The notes under the pieces are model-generated. The model worked only from the letters and a program-made list of their open reading frames with translations, made no database searches and was not told where the DNA came from. Below, in pieces: positions 33,859 through 41,833 of a stretch of DNA of 64,000 bases (positions are counted from its first letter, which is position 1; each line of letters begins with the position of its first letter). A program made the translations under genes and the position numbers. Source of the stretch: JBBDRJ01 sp963766295 (lineage in GTDB: Bacteria; Actinomycetota; JAICYB01); assembly GCA_963766295.1 (NCBI GenBank), contig CAVXYW010000002.1, positions 806,001 through 870,000 on the forward strand, given 5' to 3'.

Positions 33859-34905
33859 ATGCCCTCAGGCTCTGTCCCGGTGAAAGGGCCCCGCCTAGGC
33901 AAGTTCGGGATCGCTCTCGCGTCGTTCGCCCTGCTGGCAACGGCGTGCGCTTCCGGCGGCCCGTTGGACACCCTCACTCCCGAGGGGCCGATAGCGCGTC
34001 AGATCGACGGTCTATGGAAGATCGTCTTCTACCTGGCCGTTGCTGTGTTCATCCTGGTCGAGGGCGCCCTGGTGATCATGCTCTTCCGGTTCCGGCAGCG
34101 GAAGGGTGACGACGAGCTGCCGCGGCAGACGCACGGGAACACCCGGCTCGAGATCGGCTGGACGATCCTGCCGTCCCTTCTGCTGATCGCCTTGGCGGTG
34201 CCGACGGTTACGACGATCTGGGCGCTGGCCGAAGAGAAGCCCAATTCACTTCAGATAACGGTCACCGGCAGCCAGTGGTGGTGGCGCTACGACTATCCGG
34301 ATTACGAAGGCCTAACAACAGCTAACGAGCTGCACATACCGGCAGACCGACCCATACACCTGAGTCTGGAATCGGCCGACATCATCCATAGCTTCTGGGC
34401 ACCGCGCCTGGCCGGTAAGCAGGACGTCGTTCCCGGCCGGACGAACACGCTCACGATCCAGGCCGACCGTCCCGGAACGTACGAAGGTGCGTGTGTTGAG
34501 TACTGCGGTTTGTCGCACGCGAACATGCGCTTGAAAGTCATCGCTCACGATGCGGACGACTTCGAACAGTGGGCGCGGGAGCAATCACAGGACGCACTGG
34601 CACCCGAGGGTGGATTGGCCGCACAAGGCAAACGTGTATTCGAAGAGGGTCAATGCGTCAGTTGTCACACGATTCGCGGAAGCGAGAAGTCAACGGGAAC
34701 GACAGCGCCTGATCTCACGCACTTCGCGAGCCGGACGTCCTTCGCAGGGGGAATATTCACACGGACGGAAGGAAACCTTAGGCGGTGGCTCACCGACGCA
34801 CCCGCCGAAAAGCCGGGGTCGAAGATGCCGGCGGGTGTAGGGACGATGGGTCTCACTGAAGAAGACATAGATGCGTTGATCGCCTATCTAGACAGCTTGA
34901 GATGA
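33859..34905 (+). CDS. ctaC: Cytochrome c oxidase subunit II with fused cytochrome c
   Basis: The 348-residue protein starts with a lipoprotein signal (LLATAC, lipid Cys30), then has two membrane helices (IVFYLAVAVFILVEGALV and ILPSLLLIALAVPTVTTIW), a cupredoxin domain with the binuclear CuA ligands (SADIIHSFWAP, CVEYCGLSHANM) and the aromatic QWWWRYDYPD, and a C-terminal cytochrome c with CVSCH and a late Met (GSKMPAG). This is the caa3 form, in which the fused cytochrome feeds electrons to CuA. Start ATG 33859. It is the first of six coupled oxidase genes. Confidence 0.95.
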   Translation: MPSGSVPVKGPRLGKFGIALASFALLATACASGGPLDTLTPEGPIARQIDGLWKIVFYLAVAVFILVEGALVIMLFRFRQRKGDDELPRQTHGNTRLEIGWTILPSLLLIALAVPTVTTIWALAEEKPNSLQITVTGSQWWWRYDYPDYEGLTTANELHIPADRPIHLSLESADIIHSFWAPRLAGKQDVVPGRTNTLTIQADRPGTYEGACVEYCGLSHANMRLKVIAHDADDFEQWAREQSQDALAPEGGLAAQGKRVFEEGQCVSCHTIRGSEKSTGTTAPDLTHFASRTSFAGGIFTRTEGNLRRWLTDAPAEKPGSKMPAGVGTMGLTEEDIDALIAYLDSLR

Positions 34906-34915
34906 TGGAGAACCA

Positions 34916-36814
34916 ATGGCCACGGTGATCGAAGCGCCCGAATCGGCTTCATACGACGGCCCCTTCCGGCGGCCCAAGAGCACTGAAGGTCTTATCGGCT
35001 GGCTGACTACGGTCGACCACAAGAAGATCGGGATCCTCTACGGCGCCACCGCTCTCCTCTTTTTCCTCCTGGGCGGCATCGAGGCTTTGCTTATCCGTCT
35101 ACAGCTCGCACAGCCGAACGGAACCGTTCTAACGGCTGATCAGTACAACCAGCTGTTCACGATGCACGGGATCACGATGATCTTCTTGGTCGTGATGCCG
35201 CTAGGTGCGGCGTTCTTCAACTACCTGATCCCACTGATGATCGGCGCGCGCGACGTCGCCTTCCCGCGGCTGAACGCCTTCAGCTACTGGGTGTTCCTGG
35301 CCGGCGGGCTCTTCATCTATTCGAGCTTCTTCCTCGGCGGAGCGCCCGATTGCGGCTGGTTCTGCTACGCGAACCTGTCGACGCAAGGCTTGGCGGACGG
35401 TAGCGGAGTCAACTTCTTCGCTCTCGGTCTGCAGATAACCGGTATCGCTTCGCTGGTGGCGTCGGTGAACTTCGTCACGACGATCATCAATCTGCGCGCA
35501 CCCGGCATGAGCTTCTTCAAGATGCCCATGTTCGTGTGGATGGCGCTGGTCGTGAACTTCCTCCTTCTGTTCGCGATGCCGGTCATCGCCGTTGCTCTGT
35601 TCCAGCTGATGTTCGACAGCATGTTCGGGACGAACTTCTTCAACCCGGCAGCCGGCGGTGATCCGATCCTCTGGCAGCACATGTTCTGGCTGTTCGGACA
35701 TCCCGAGGTCTACATCCTGATCTTGCCGGCGATGGGCATCGTGTCCGAGGTCTTACCCACGTTCGCCGCAAGCCGCTTTTCGGCTACGCCGTTCGTCGCC
35801 ATTCTCCGGTATCGCCATCGGATTCATGGGCTGGGGAGTGTGGGCGCACCACATGTTCGCGGTCGGCCTCGGCCCAGTGGCCAACACGGCCTTCGCTTTG
35901 TCGACGATGTTCATCGCCGTCCCTACTGGGGTGAAGATCTTCAATTGGATGGGCACGATGTGGGGCGGGAAGATCCGCTTCACTACGCCGATGTTGATGT
36001 CGCTCGGCTTCGTGACGATGTTCATCATCGGCGGATTGTCTGGGGTCACGCACTCGATCGTGCCTGCGGACTACCAGCAGACCGATACGTATTACGTCGT
36101 CGCCCACTTCCATTACGTGCTCTTCGGCGGTGCGATCTTCGGCCTGTTCTCGGGGATCTTCTATTGGTGGCCGAAGATCTCCGGGAAGCTGCTGAGCGAG
36201 CGCTTGGGGAAGCCCCAGTTCCTTCTGATGATGATCGGCTTCAACATGACGTTCGGGCCGATGCACGTCCTCGGGCTGCAGGGCATGCAGCGCCGTTACT
36301 ACCGCTACCAGCCGGGCGAGGGATTCGATTTCTGGAACATGGTCGAGACCGTCGGTGCGTTCATCATCGCGCTCTCCGTCCTGACTTTCATCATCAACGT
36401 GCTGGTGACGCGCAAGCGTGGCAAGCCATCCGGTGACGATCCCTGGGACGCACGCACGATCGAGTGGTCGATCCCTTCACCTACGCCGCACTACAACTTC
36501 CTCGAGATCCCCGTAGTGAAGGAACGTGACGACTTCTGGCACAAGAAGTACTCGGAGGACGAGTCGGGCAAGGCTGTCCCCGTCGTTGCCGGAGGCCAGG
36601 AGTCGAGGCGGACGAAGCCGGTGAGGCCGAGGGCGGCCACACGGAAGAACATGCCGAGCCGCACATGCCGAAGCCTTCGTACTGGCCGCTCGTGGCCGCA
36701 GCGGGCATCCCGCTGATCGGATACGGCCTGATGTTCCAATGGATCCTGTCAGGACTCGGAGTGGTCGTTCTGCTGGTCGGGATCTACGGATGGGCGATGG
36801 AGCCGGTGGAATGA
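34916..36814 (+). CDS. ctaD: Cytochrome c oxidase subunit I, frameshifted in this sequence
   Basis: Subunit I carries heme a, heme a3 and CuB. Residues from MATVIEAPES to ILPAMGIVSEVLPTFA (including FTMHGITMIFLVV and WLFGHPEVYILILP) are in one frame, and GFMGWGVWAHHMFAVGLGP, HFHYVLFGGAIFGL onward in another. Between them (35765-35805) one base seems missing after GCC and two seem added, so that RKPLFGYA-FVAI-SGIAIG would be restored. A further single-base loss near 36600 moves the reading to a frame that ends at 36814 with two more helices (YWPLVAAAGIPLIGYGLMF and GVVVLLVGIYGWAM). The total length, 1,899 bases, is a multiple of three. All conserved residues survive, so sequence error is likelier than decay. 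The stop overlaps ctaE by ATGA. Confidence 0.85.
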
Positions 36815-37431
36815 CCGAAGCAGCCGTGACACATACAGAGGAGCACGGAGCCCACTACACGTCGACGGGCTTGGACAACCGGAAGCTCGCGATGTGGGGC
36901 TTCCTGGGGTCGGAGTGCTTGCTTTTCGGCGCGCTGATCTCGGCCTACCTGCTGTACCGCGGCAAGGGCGGCGGCACTAAGCCGATCGACGTCTACGACA
37001 TCCCGTATACATCGGTTAGCTCGTTCGTCCTTCTGATGAGCTCTCTCACGATGGTGCTCGCGCTTTCCGCGCTCCAGCGCGACGACGAGAGGCAGTCGCG
37101 CGTCTGGTTAATGGCGACGGCGCTGCTGGGCATGACGTTCATCGGCGGTCAGGTCTACGAGTTCACGACGTTCGTCCACGAGGGTCTCTCGCTTACATCC
37201 AACCCGGCGTCGAGCGCGTTCTTCGTGCTCACGGGTTTCCACGGGACGCACGTAACCCTCGGCATCATCATGCTGCTGTCGCTGGTGGGGATGTCTTCCG
37301 CGGGAAAGGTCGGTAAACAGAACAGCTTGTACGTCGAACTGGTCGGTCTTTACTGGCACTTCGTGGACATCGTTTGGGTCGTGATCTTCACCGTCGTCTA
37401 CCTGATGCCTTCACCGTCCGGGGCCGGTTAG
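36811..37431 (+). CDS. ctaE: Cytochrome c oxidase subunit III
   Basis: The 206-residue subunit III starts at ATG 36811, overlapping the ctaD stop. Its helices include LAMWGFLGSECLLFGALISA, SSFVLLMSSLTMVLAL, FVLTGFHGTHVTLGIIML and LVGLYWHFVDIVWVVIFTVVYL, the last being the subunit III signature (the Glu and His of GFHG-x-H and YWHFVD). It stabilises subunit I and proton uptake. A longer frame from 36739 runs through the ctaD tail and is rejected. Confidence 0.93.
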   Translation: MTEAAVTHTEEHGAHYTSTGLDNRKLAMWGFLGSECLLFGALISAYLLYRGKGGGTKPIDVYDIPYTSVSSFVLLMSSLTMVLALSALQRDDERQSRVWLMATALLGMTFIGGQVYEFTTFVHEGLSLTSNPASSAFFVLTGFHGTHVTLGIIMLLSLVGMSSAGKVGKQNSLYVELVGLYWHFVDIVWVVIFTVVYLMPSPSGAG

Positions 37432-37433
37432 AG

Positions 37434-37766
37434 ATGAGCGAGACCGAAGCGACAGCAGCCGTCGAATCGCACGAAGACGGCGAGCATCACCCGGGACCGG
37501 CCGAGTACGTGAAGATCGCCGCCATCCTGGCGGTGGTCACGCTGATCGAGGTCGGCGCCTACTACGTCACGGGCATTCCGGACGGGCTCCTGTCCGCCTC
37601 GCTGCTGATCATGATGGTCATCAAGTTCGCGATGGTCGGCCTGTGGTTCATGCACTTGCGCTTCGACAGCAAACTCTTCCGGCGTCTCTTCGTCACCGGG
37701 ATCGTCCTCGCGCTCATCGTTTACACGATCGCCTTTACTACGCTTGGCCTCTTGGTCGGGGACTAG
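37434..37766 (+). CDS. ctaF: Cytochrome c oxidase subunit IV (small caa3 subunit)
   Basis: The 110-residue protein starts at ATG 37434, two bases after the ctaE stop. A hydrophilic, acidic first 30 residues precede three hydrophobic helices (IAAILAVVTLIEVGAYYV, LLIMMVIKFAMVGLWFMHLRF, LFVTGIVLALIVYTIAF). The KFAMVGLWFMHLRFD segment is the COX4-pro signature. It is an accessory subunit of the caa3 oxidase. Confidence 0.9.
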   Translation: MSETEATAAVESHEDGEHHPGPAEYVKIAAILAVVTLIEVGAYYVTGIPDGLLSASLLIMMVIKFAMVGLWFMHLRFDSKLFRRLFVTGIVLALIVYTIAFTTLGLLVGD

Positions 37767-37768
37767 GC

Positions 37769-38615
37769 ATGCCCTCCTGGCACCTGCACCCCGATGTACT
37801 GCTGATGATTGCAGCGCTTGGCGCCGGCTACGCATTGCTGGCGCGGCGTGTTGGTCCGAAGCTCGTGCACCCGATCGAGCGGCCCGTCACTCGCAAGCAA
37901 GCAGCGGCTTTTGCCGGAGGCCTCGGCGTCTTGTTCATCGCCTCGTACTGGCCGATGCACGACATAGCCGAGGGATACCTCGTATTCGGCCCACATGATC
38001 CAGCACATGCTGCTGACCCTCATCGCGCCGCCCTTGCTGCTGATCGGGATGCCGGCGTGGATGCTGCGCTACATCCTGGGCGCCCGGGGGATAAAGGTCG
38101 CGAAGTTCTTGGGTCGTCCGCTTATCGGTCTGATCGCTTTCAACGCGATGCTCGCGATCTCGCACATACCAGCCTTTGTCGAGAGGACGGCGATCTCGGA
38201 GCCGTTCCACTTCGGCGCGCACGTCCTGCTCGTCGGCACTGCGTTCATGATGTGGTCGCCGGTCCTCAACCCGTTGATCGAGCTGCCGAAGCTCTCGTAC
38301 CCGGCGCGCATGTTGTACCTGTTCCTGCAGTCGCTGGTTCCGACTGTTCCGGCGTCGTTCCTCACTTTCGGACACACCGTTCTTTACGACGTCTACGAGC
38401 GGGGTCCGGGGATGTGGGGCATCTCGGCCATCAGCGATCAGCGCGTGGCGGGACTGATCATGAAGATCGTAGGAGGACTGATCATCTGGACGGTCATCGC
38501 TTGGTACTTCTTCAAGTGGTACAAGACCGAGGAGAGTGAAAACGTCGATGTACTGGAGTGGAGCAAGCTCGAGCACGCGGCCGCTCAAACAACAACGGAG
38601 ATGGCTAACCGATGA
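37769..38615 (+). CDS. ctaG: CtaG-like oxidase assembly protein, one-base frameshift
   Basis: The caa3-type CtaG (a multi-helix protein needed for copper insertion or assembly) starts at ATG 37769. The frame reads to YWPMHDIAEGYL (about 37978), and then a single extra G shifts it; removing this base gives YSAHMIQHMLLTLIAPPLLLIG and the rest of the gene to 38615. The corrected length (846 bases, 281 aa) is in frame and typical. The family motif SAHMIQHMLL, with its metal-binding His, spans the break. The downstream gene starts inside its stop (ATGA). Confidence 0.85.
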
Positions 38616-39283
38616 CCGTTGAATCCAAACCCGTAAGTCAAGAACCGATACCGGCCGACGTTCGGGACCGGGCGATCCTTCCGGTCCTCATTCCCGTGGG
38701 TGCGATCCTGCTGACCGAAGTGGTCGTGTTCGGCATGTCCCGGGTGCTGCTGGCGACCGGGAAGAATACTGCCGTCGTGATCGGTTTAGTTGCAGCGCTG
38801 GGGATCCTCATCGGCGCCGCCATGATCGCGGCGCGGCCGAAGATCAAGACTCAAGCTCTGATCGGCGTGATGGCCTTCCTGGTGATCGTGTCTGTAGCGG
38901 GCGCCGCCTGGGGCCTCCAGCGCGGGCCGTTCTACGGTGACGAAGGTCCGCACGTCCAAGCCGAACTGATCGTTAAGGCGGAAGGCTTGGCCTTCGACAC
39001 CGATAACATCGTCCTTCGCTCTTCGGGCACCGTCGTTGCGCTCGAGAACGAAGACACTCAGGCACACAACATCGCGGTGTTCACGAGCGAGGAGGATCTC
39101 GCCACCCCGCTGTTCCGCGGCGATCTGGTTCAGCCCGCAGACAGCATCGTGTATGACGTTCCGGAGTTGGCTCTCGGCACCTTCTATTTCCACTGCGACG
39201 TCCATCCGAATATGAACGGGGAAGTCGAAGTGACCGAGGAAGGACCGCCGCCTCCGCCCGCCGAAGAGGCAAGCGACGCCTGA
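38612..39283 (+). CDS. Membrane-anchored cupredoxin
   Basis: The 223-residue protein has three hydrophobic helices at the N-terminus (LPVLIPVGAILLTEVVVFG, VVIGLVAALGILIGAAMI, LIGVMAFLVIVSVAGAAWG) and a C-terminal cupredoxin domain on the outer side. The type-1 copper ligands are AHN (first His) and FYFHCDVHPNMNG (Cys, His, Met). A proline-rich acidic tail ends it. Its place as the last gene of the oxidase block suggests an electron donor or copper carrier for caa3. The start ATG 38612 overlaps ctaG. Confidence 0.85.
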   Translation: MTVESKPVSQEPIPADVRDRAILPVLIPVGAILLTEVVVFGMSRVLLATGKNTAVVIGLVAALGILIGAAMIAARPKIKTQALIGVMAFLVIVSVAGAAWGLQRGPFYGDEGPHVQAELIVKAEGLAFDTDNIVLRSSGTVVALENEDTQAHNIAVFTSEEDLATPLFRGDLVQPADSIVYDVPELALGTFYFHCDVHPNMNGEVEVTEEGPPPPPAEEASDA

Positions 39284-39347
39284 CACGGCGGGCGCTCCGC
39301 CCACCACCGAAGATCTGAGCGACCAGCAGGTCGCACGCCGTCAGCGC

Positions 39348-39881
39348 GTGCTAAATGCAGCCATCGATCTGGCTTCAGAAGGTGGTTACGAGGCGGTCCA
39401 GATGCGCGATGTCGCAACACGTGCCGACTTGGCGCTGGGCACGGTCTATCGCTACTTCTCTTCCAAGGACCATCTCTTGGCAGCGGCATGGGCTGGCTGG
39501 GTTCGTCCTCAGGAGTCGAACTTTGCGCGCAAGCCCCCCGTCGGCAACACGATGGCCGAGCGCGCACTCGACGTTCTGCGTCGAGTGAATCGAGGTATCG
39601 AGCGACGTCCCAGGCTTATGCAAGCGTTGATAGCTGCCATGGTTTCGACGGATCCGCATGCGCAAGCAGAGGTCGGTGAAGTTCGCCAAACGCTGGACAG
39701 CCTCCTGATGGACGCGCTGGACCGATTGCCGGCCGAGGAGGAGCGCAAGGTGGGGACGGTTCTCGGGCACGTCTGGTACTCGTGCTTGGTCCAGTGGGTG
39801 AACGGACGGATGTCGATGGACGATGTCTACGCGGCTCTGGAGAACGCTTGTCACGTCGTGCTCGACTGGCGCGATGGCTAG
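39348..39881 (+). CDS. TetR-family regulator, KstR-like
   Basis: The protein has about 177 residues from GTG 39348. The helix-turn-helix region GGYEAVQMRDVATRADLALG followed by TVYRYFSSKDHLL resembles KstR, the repressor of mycobacterial cholesterol catabolism. The frame stays open upstream (EDLSDQQVARRQR before VLNAA), which is normal for TetR helix 1, so CTG 39315 may be the true start; no ATG/GTG/TTG exists there. The C-terminal domain would bind an acyl-CoA or steroid-CoA ligand. Two palindromes of KstR type (41788, 50748) lie downstream. A ferredoxin gene follows after 33 bases. Confidence 0.82.
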   Translation: MLNAAIDLASEGGYEAVQMRDVATRADLALGTVYRYFSSKDHLLAAAWAGWVRPQESNFARKPPVGNTMAERALDVLRRVNRGIERRPRLMQALIAAMVSTDPHAQAEVGEVRQTLDSLLMDALDRLPAEEERKVGTVLGHVWYSCLVQWVNGRMSMDDVYAALENACHVVLDWRDG

Positions 39882-39914
39882 ACTCAGGTCGAGTAAGCGA
39901 GCTAGGGGGATCAG

Positions 39915-40109
39915 ATGAGAGTTGTCGTCGATTACGACCTCTGCGAGAGCAACGCGATCTGCATGTCGATCCTTCCGCAGGTGTTCGAAGTACGCGATGA
40001 CGACAATCTGTACATCCTCAACGAGCACCCGCCGGAGGAATGGCGCGCCAAGGTAGAAGAAGCAGTCAGGCGCTGCCCGAAGACCGCTCTGTCCATAGAA
40101 GAGGATTAG
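39915..40109 (+). CDS. [3Fe-4S] ferredoxin
   Basis: The 64-residue ferredoxin has cysteines at 10, 16 and 54 (CESNAIC, then RRCPKTAL). The middle Cys of the usual four is replaced by Asn, giving a three-iron cluster, as in ferredoxins that serve cytochrome P450s. Start ATG 39915 after GGGGG. The P450 gene at 53132 is the obvious partner in the window, although 13 kb away. Confidence 0.9.
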   Translation: MRVVVDYDLCESNAICMSILPQVFEVRDDDNLYILNEHPPEEWRAKVEEAVRRCPKTALSIEED

Positions 40110-40122
40110 AGACCGGCGGATC

Positions 40123-40854
40123 GTGGCGCTTCTCGAAGTAGCCGGTGTTTCCGTCAGCTTCGGCGGCGTTCGCGCGCTCACCGACGTTGCACTTGATATC
40201 GAAGCCGGATCCGTAACGGGTCTGATCGGACCGAATGGCGCTGGCAAGACCACGCTCTTCAACGTCGTTTGTGGTTTCCAGGCACCCGACTCGGGTCGAG
40301 TCGCGCTAGACGGCAAGGACATAACGGAGCTCAAGCCGTTTCGCAGGGCACGCGAAGGGATCGCACGAACTTTCCAGCGCCTCGAAGTCTTCGGGTCGCT
40401 GTCGACTCGTGACAACATCCGGGTCGCAGCAGAAGTGCGTCACAGCTGGGATCGGAGCAATGGGGAATCGTCGAGCGAAGTCGCGGAACGGATCCTCGAC
40501 AGAGTGGGCTTGACCCAGATCGCCGGCGAAAGGGTTGAATCGCTTCCGACCGGCCTCTCGCGACTCGTTGAAGTCGGCAGAGCGCTGGCTACGAAGCCGC
40601 GCGTGCTCCTTCTGGACGAACCCTCTTCGGGACTGGACCCGGACGAAACCGATGCTCTGGCCGTCCTGTTGGAGGGTCTCGCGAAGGACGGGCTGGCCGT
40701 CCTCCTCGTCGAGCACGACGTGGAGCTCGTGATGCGTGCGTGCAAGCGGATCCATGTCCTGGACTTCGGCGAGATGCTGACTGTTGGAACTCCTAAGCAG
40801 GTGCGCAAGGATCCAGCCGTTCAGCGGGCCTACCTAGGAAGCGTCCCGGGTTGA
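40123..40854 (+). CDS. Branched-chain-type ABC transporter ATPase (LivG-like)
   Basis: The 243-residue ATPase has Walker A LIGPNGAGKTTLFNVV, the LivG-type insertion FRRAREGIARTFQRLEVF, a signature region (ESLPTGLSRLVEVGRAL; unusual, with TGLSR where LSGGQ is normal), Walker B VLLLDEPSSGLDP and the H-loop LLVEHDVELVM. It would power the importer made of the genes at 41834, 43277 and 45216. Start GTG 40123. The stop overlaps the next start by a TTGA junction. Confidence 0.9.
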   Translation: MALLEVAGVSVSFGGVRALTDVALDIEAGSVTGLIGPNGAGKTTLFNVVCGFQAPDSGRVALDGKDITELKPFRRAREGIARTFQRLEVFGSLSTRDNIRVAAEVRHSWDRSNGESSSEVAERILDRVGLTQIAGERVESLPTGLSRLVEVGRALATKPRVLLLDEPSSGLDPDETDALAVLLEGLAKDGLAVLLVEHDVELVMRACKRIHVLDFGEMLTVGTPKQVRKDPAVQRAYLGSVPG

Positions 40855-41780
40855 TCCGCCGCTTCTCGGCGGCAGCTGCCGTGCTGGCGTTGGTCGTCGC
40901 AGGCTGTTCGTCGGGCGATGAGCAGACACCGGATGCGTCCAACGCCGTCGAGCGCGTTCATCTGGACGGCCGGCCGTCGGCGGTTGCTGTCGGCGGCGGC
41001 GCCGTTTGGGTCGCGGACGAAGAAGGCGGGTCGATCCGGGGCTATCGCATCTCCGACCTCGAGCCGACCGAGGCGATCGATGTTCCGGACAATCCGGTCG
41101 CGATGGACTTCGACGGGACGCACCTGTGGGTCGCTCACGCTGCTGGAAAACTGACGAGAGTTTCACCTCGCGACGGCGAAGCCGAGGATGTTCCCGTTCC
41201 CGATGCCGGCTCCTTGGTCGACGTTTCCGCAGAGGCCGGCGCGGTATGGGTGGCCGATAGCGAGCGGGACGTGATCGTCAGGCTCGATCCCGAGACATTT
41301 CGTGTCTTGTCCTCCGTTGAGATCCCGGCCGGCGCCGTACGTGTGGTTGCCACCGAGGCCACCGTGTGGGTAACAGGTAAGGAGAACTCTGTGACACCGG
41401 TAGACGTCGGTGAAGACGACGCCGAAGCGGCAGAGGAGATCGAAGTCGGCCCCGGTCCGCTCGGGCTGGTGGTAGCCGGTGACAGCGTTTGGGTTTGCGT
41501 GAGCGAACGCGACGAAATCGTTCGGATCGAACGCCGGAGCCGGCGGGTCAGCGAAAAGGCGATCAAGGTTGGCGACGCTCCGGTCGCCGTCGGTGCGTCC
41601 AACGGTACGGTTGCCGTCGTGAGCCAAGACGACCGGAGTATCACCACGCTCGATTCGTCCACAGGTCGCCGTCTTGGCAGACGGACACTGGATACTCGGC
41701 CGCGCGACGTCGCGGCGAGTGCCGAACTCGTATGGATCGTCGGTGTCGACCCGGCGTTGCTACTCGGAACGTCGTTGTGA
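40851..41780 (+). CDS. Beta-propeller lipoprotein
   Basis: The 309-residue lipoprotein (signal FSAAAAVLALVVAGC) is made of six or seven repeats of about 42 residues, each with V-x-V-x-x-x-x-VWVAD or a similar strand (AVGGGAVWVADEEGG, FDGTHLWVAHAAGK, AEAGAVWVADSERD), as in YVTN/NHL propellers. The start TTG 40851 overlaps the LivG stop. Being inside the transporter cluster, it could present a ligand to the permease or dock the binding protein; this is inference. Confidence 0.78.
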   Translation: MIRRFSAAAAVLALVVAGCSSGDEQTPDASNAVERVHLDGRPSAVAVGGGAVWVADEEGGSIRGYRISDLEPTEAIDVPDNPVAMDFDGTHLWVAHAAGKLTRVSPRDGEAEDVPVPDAGSLVDVSAEAGAVWVADSERDVIVRLDPETFRVLSSVEIPAGAVRVVATEATVWVTGKENSVTPVDVGEDDAEAAEEIEVGPGPLGLVVAGDSVWVCVSERDEIVRIERRSRRVSEKAIKVGDAPVAVGASNGTVAVVSQDDRSITTLDSSTGRRLGRRTLDTRPRDVAASAELVWIVGVDPALLLGTSL

Positions 41781-41805
41781 CACAAACAAGAACGTGTTCT
41801 ATTCT
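41775..41805 (+). promoter_or_regulatory. Probable promoter with KstR-type palindrome
   Basis: The sequence AGAACGTGTTCT (41789-41800), within AAGAACGTGTTCTA, fits the core AAC-NN-GTT of the KstR operator (T-NN-AAC-NN-GTT-NN-A). It lies 33 bases before the CTG start of the binding protein. A -35-like TTGTGA (41775-41780) and a -10-like TATTCT (41800-41805) flank it, so a bound repressor would block the promoter. A near-identical palindrome occurs at 50749-50760. Confidence 0.65.
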
Positions 41806-41833
41806 GTCGACGCCTTAGAAGGTAAGGGGGTCG

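Noticed and set aside
35760..35810. Programmed ribosomal frameshift in ctaD
   Set aside because: Three changes of both signs within 40 bases would be required, without a slippery heptamer; programmed frameshifts use one site.
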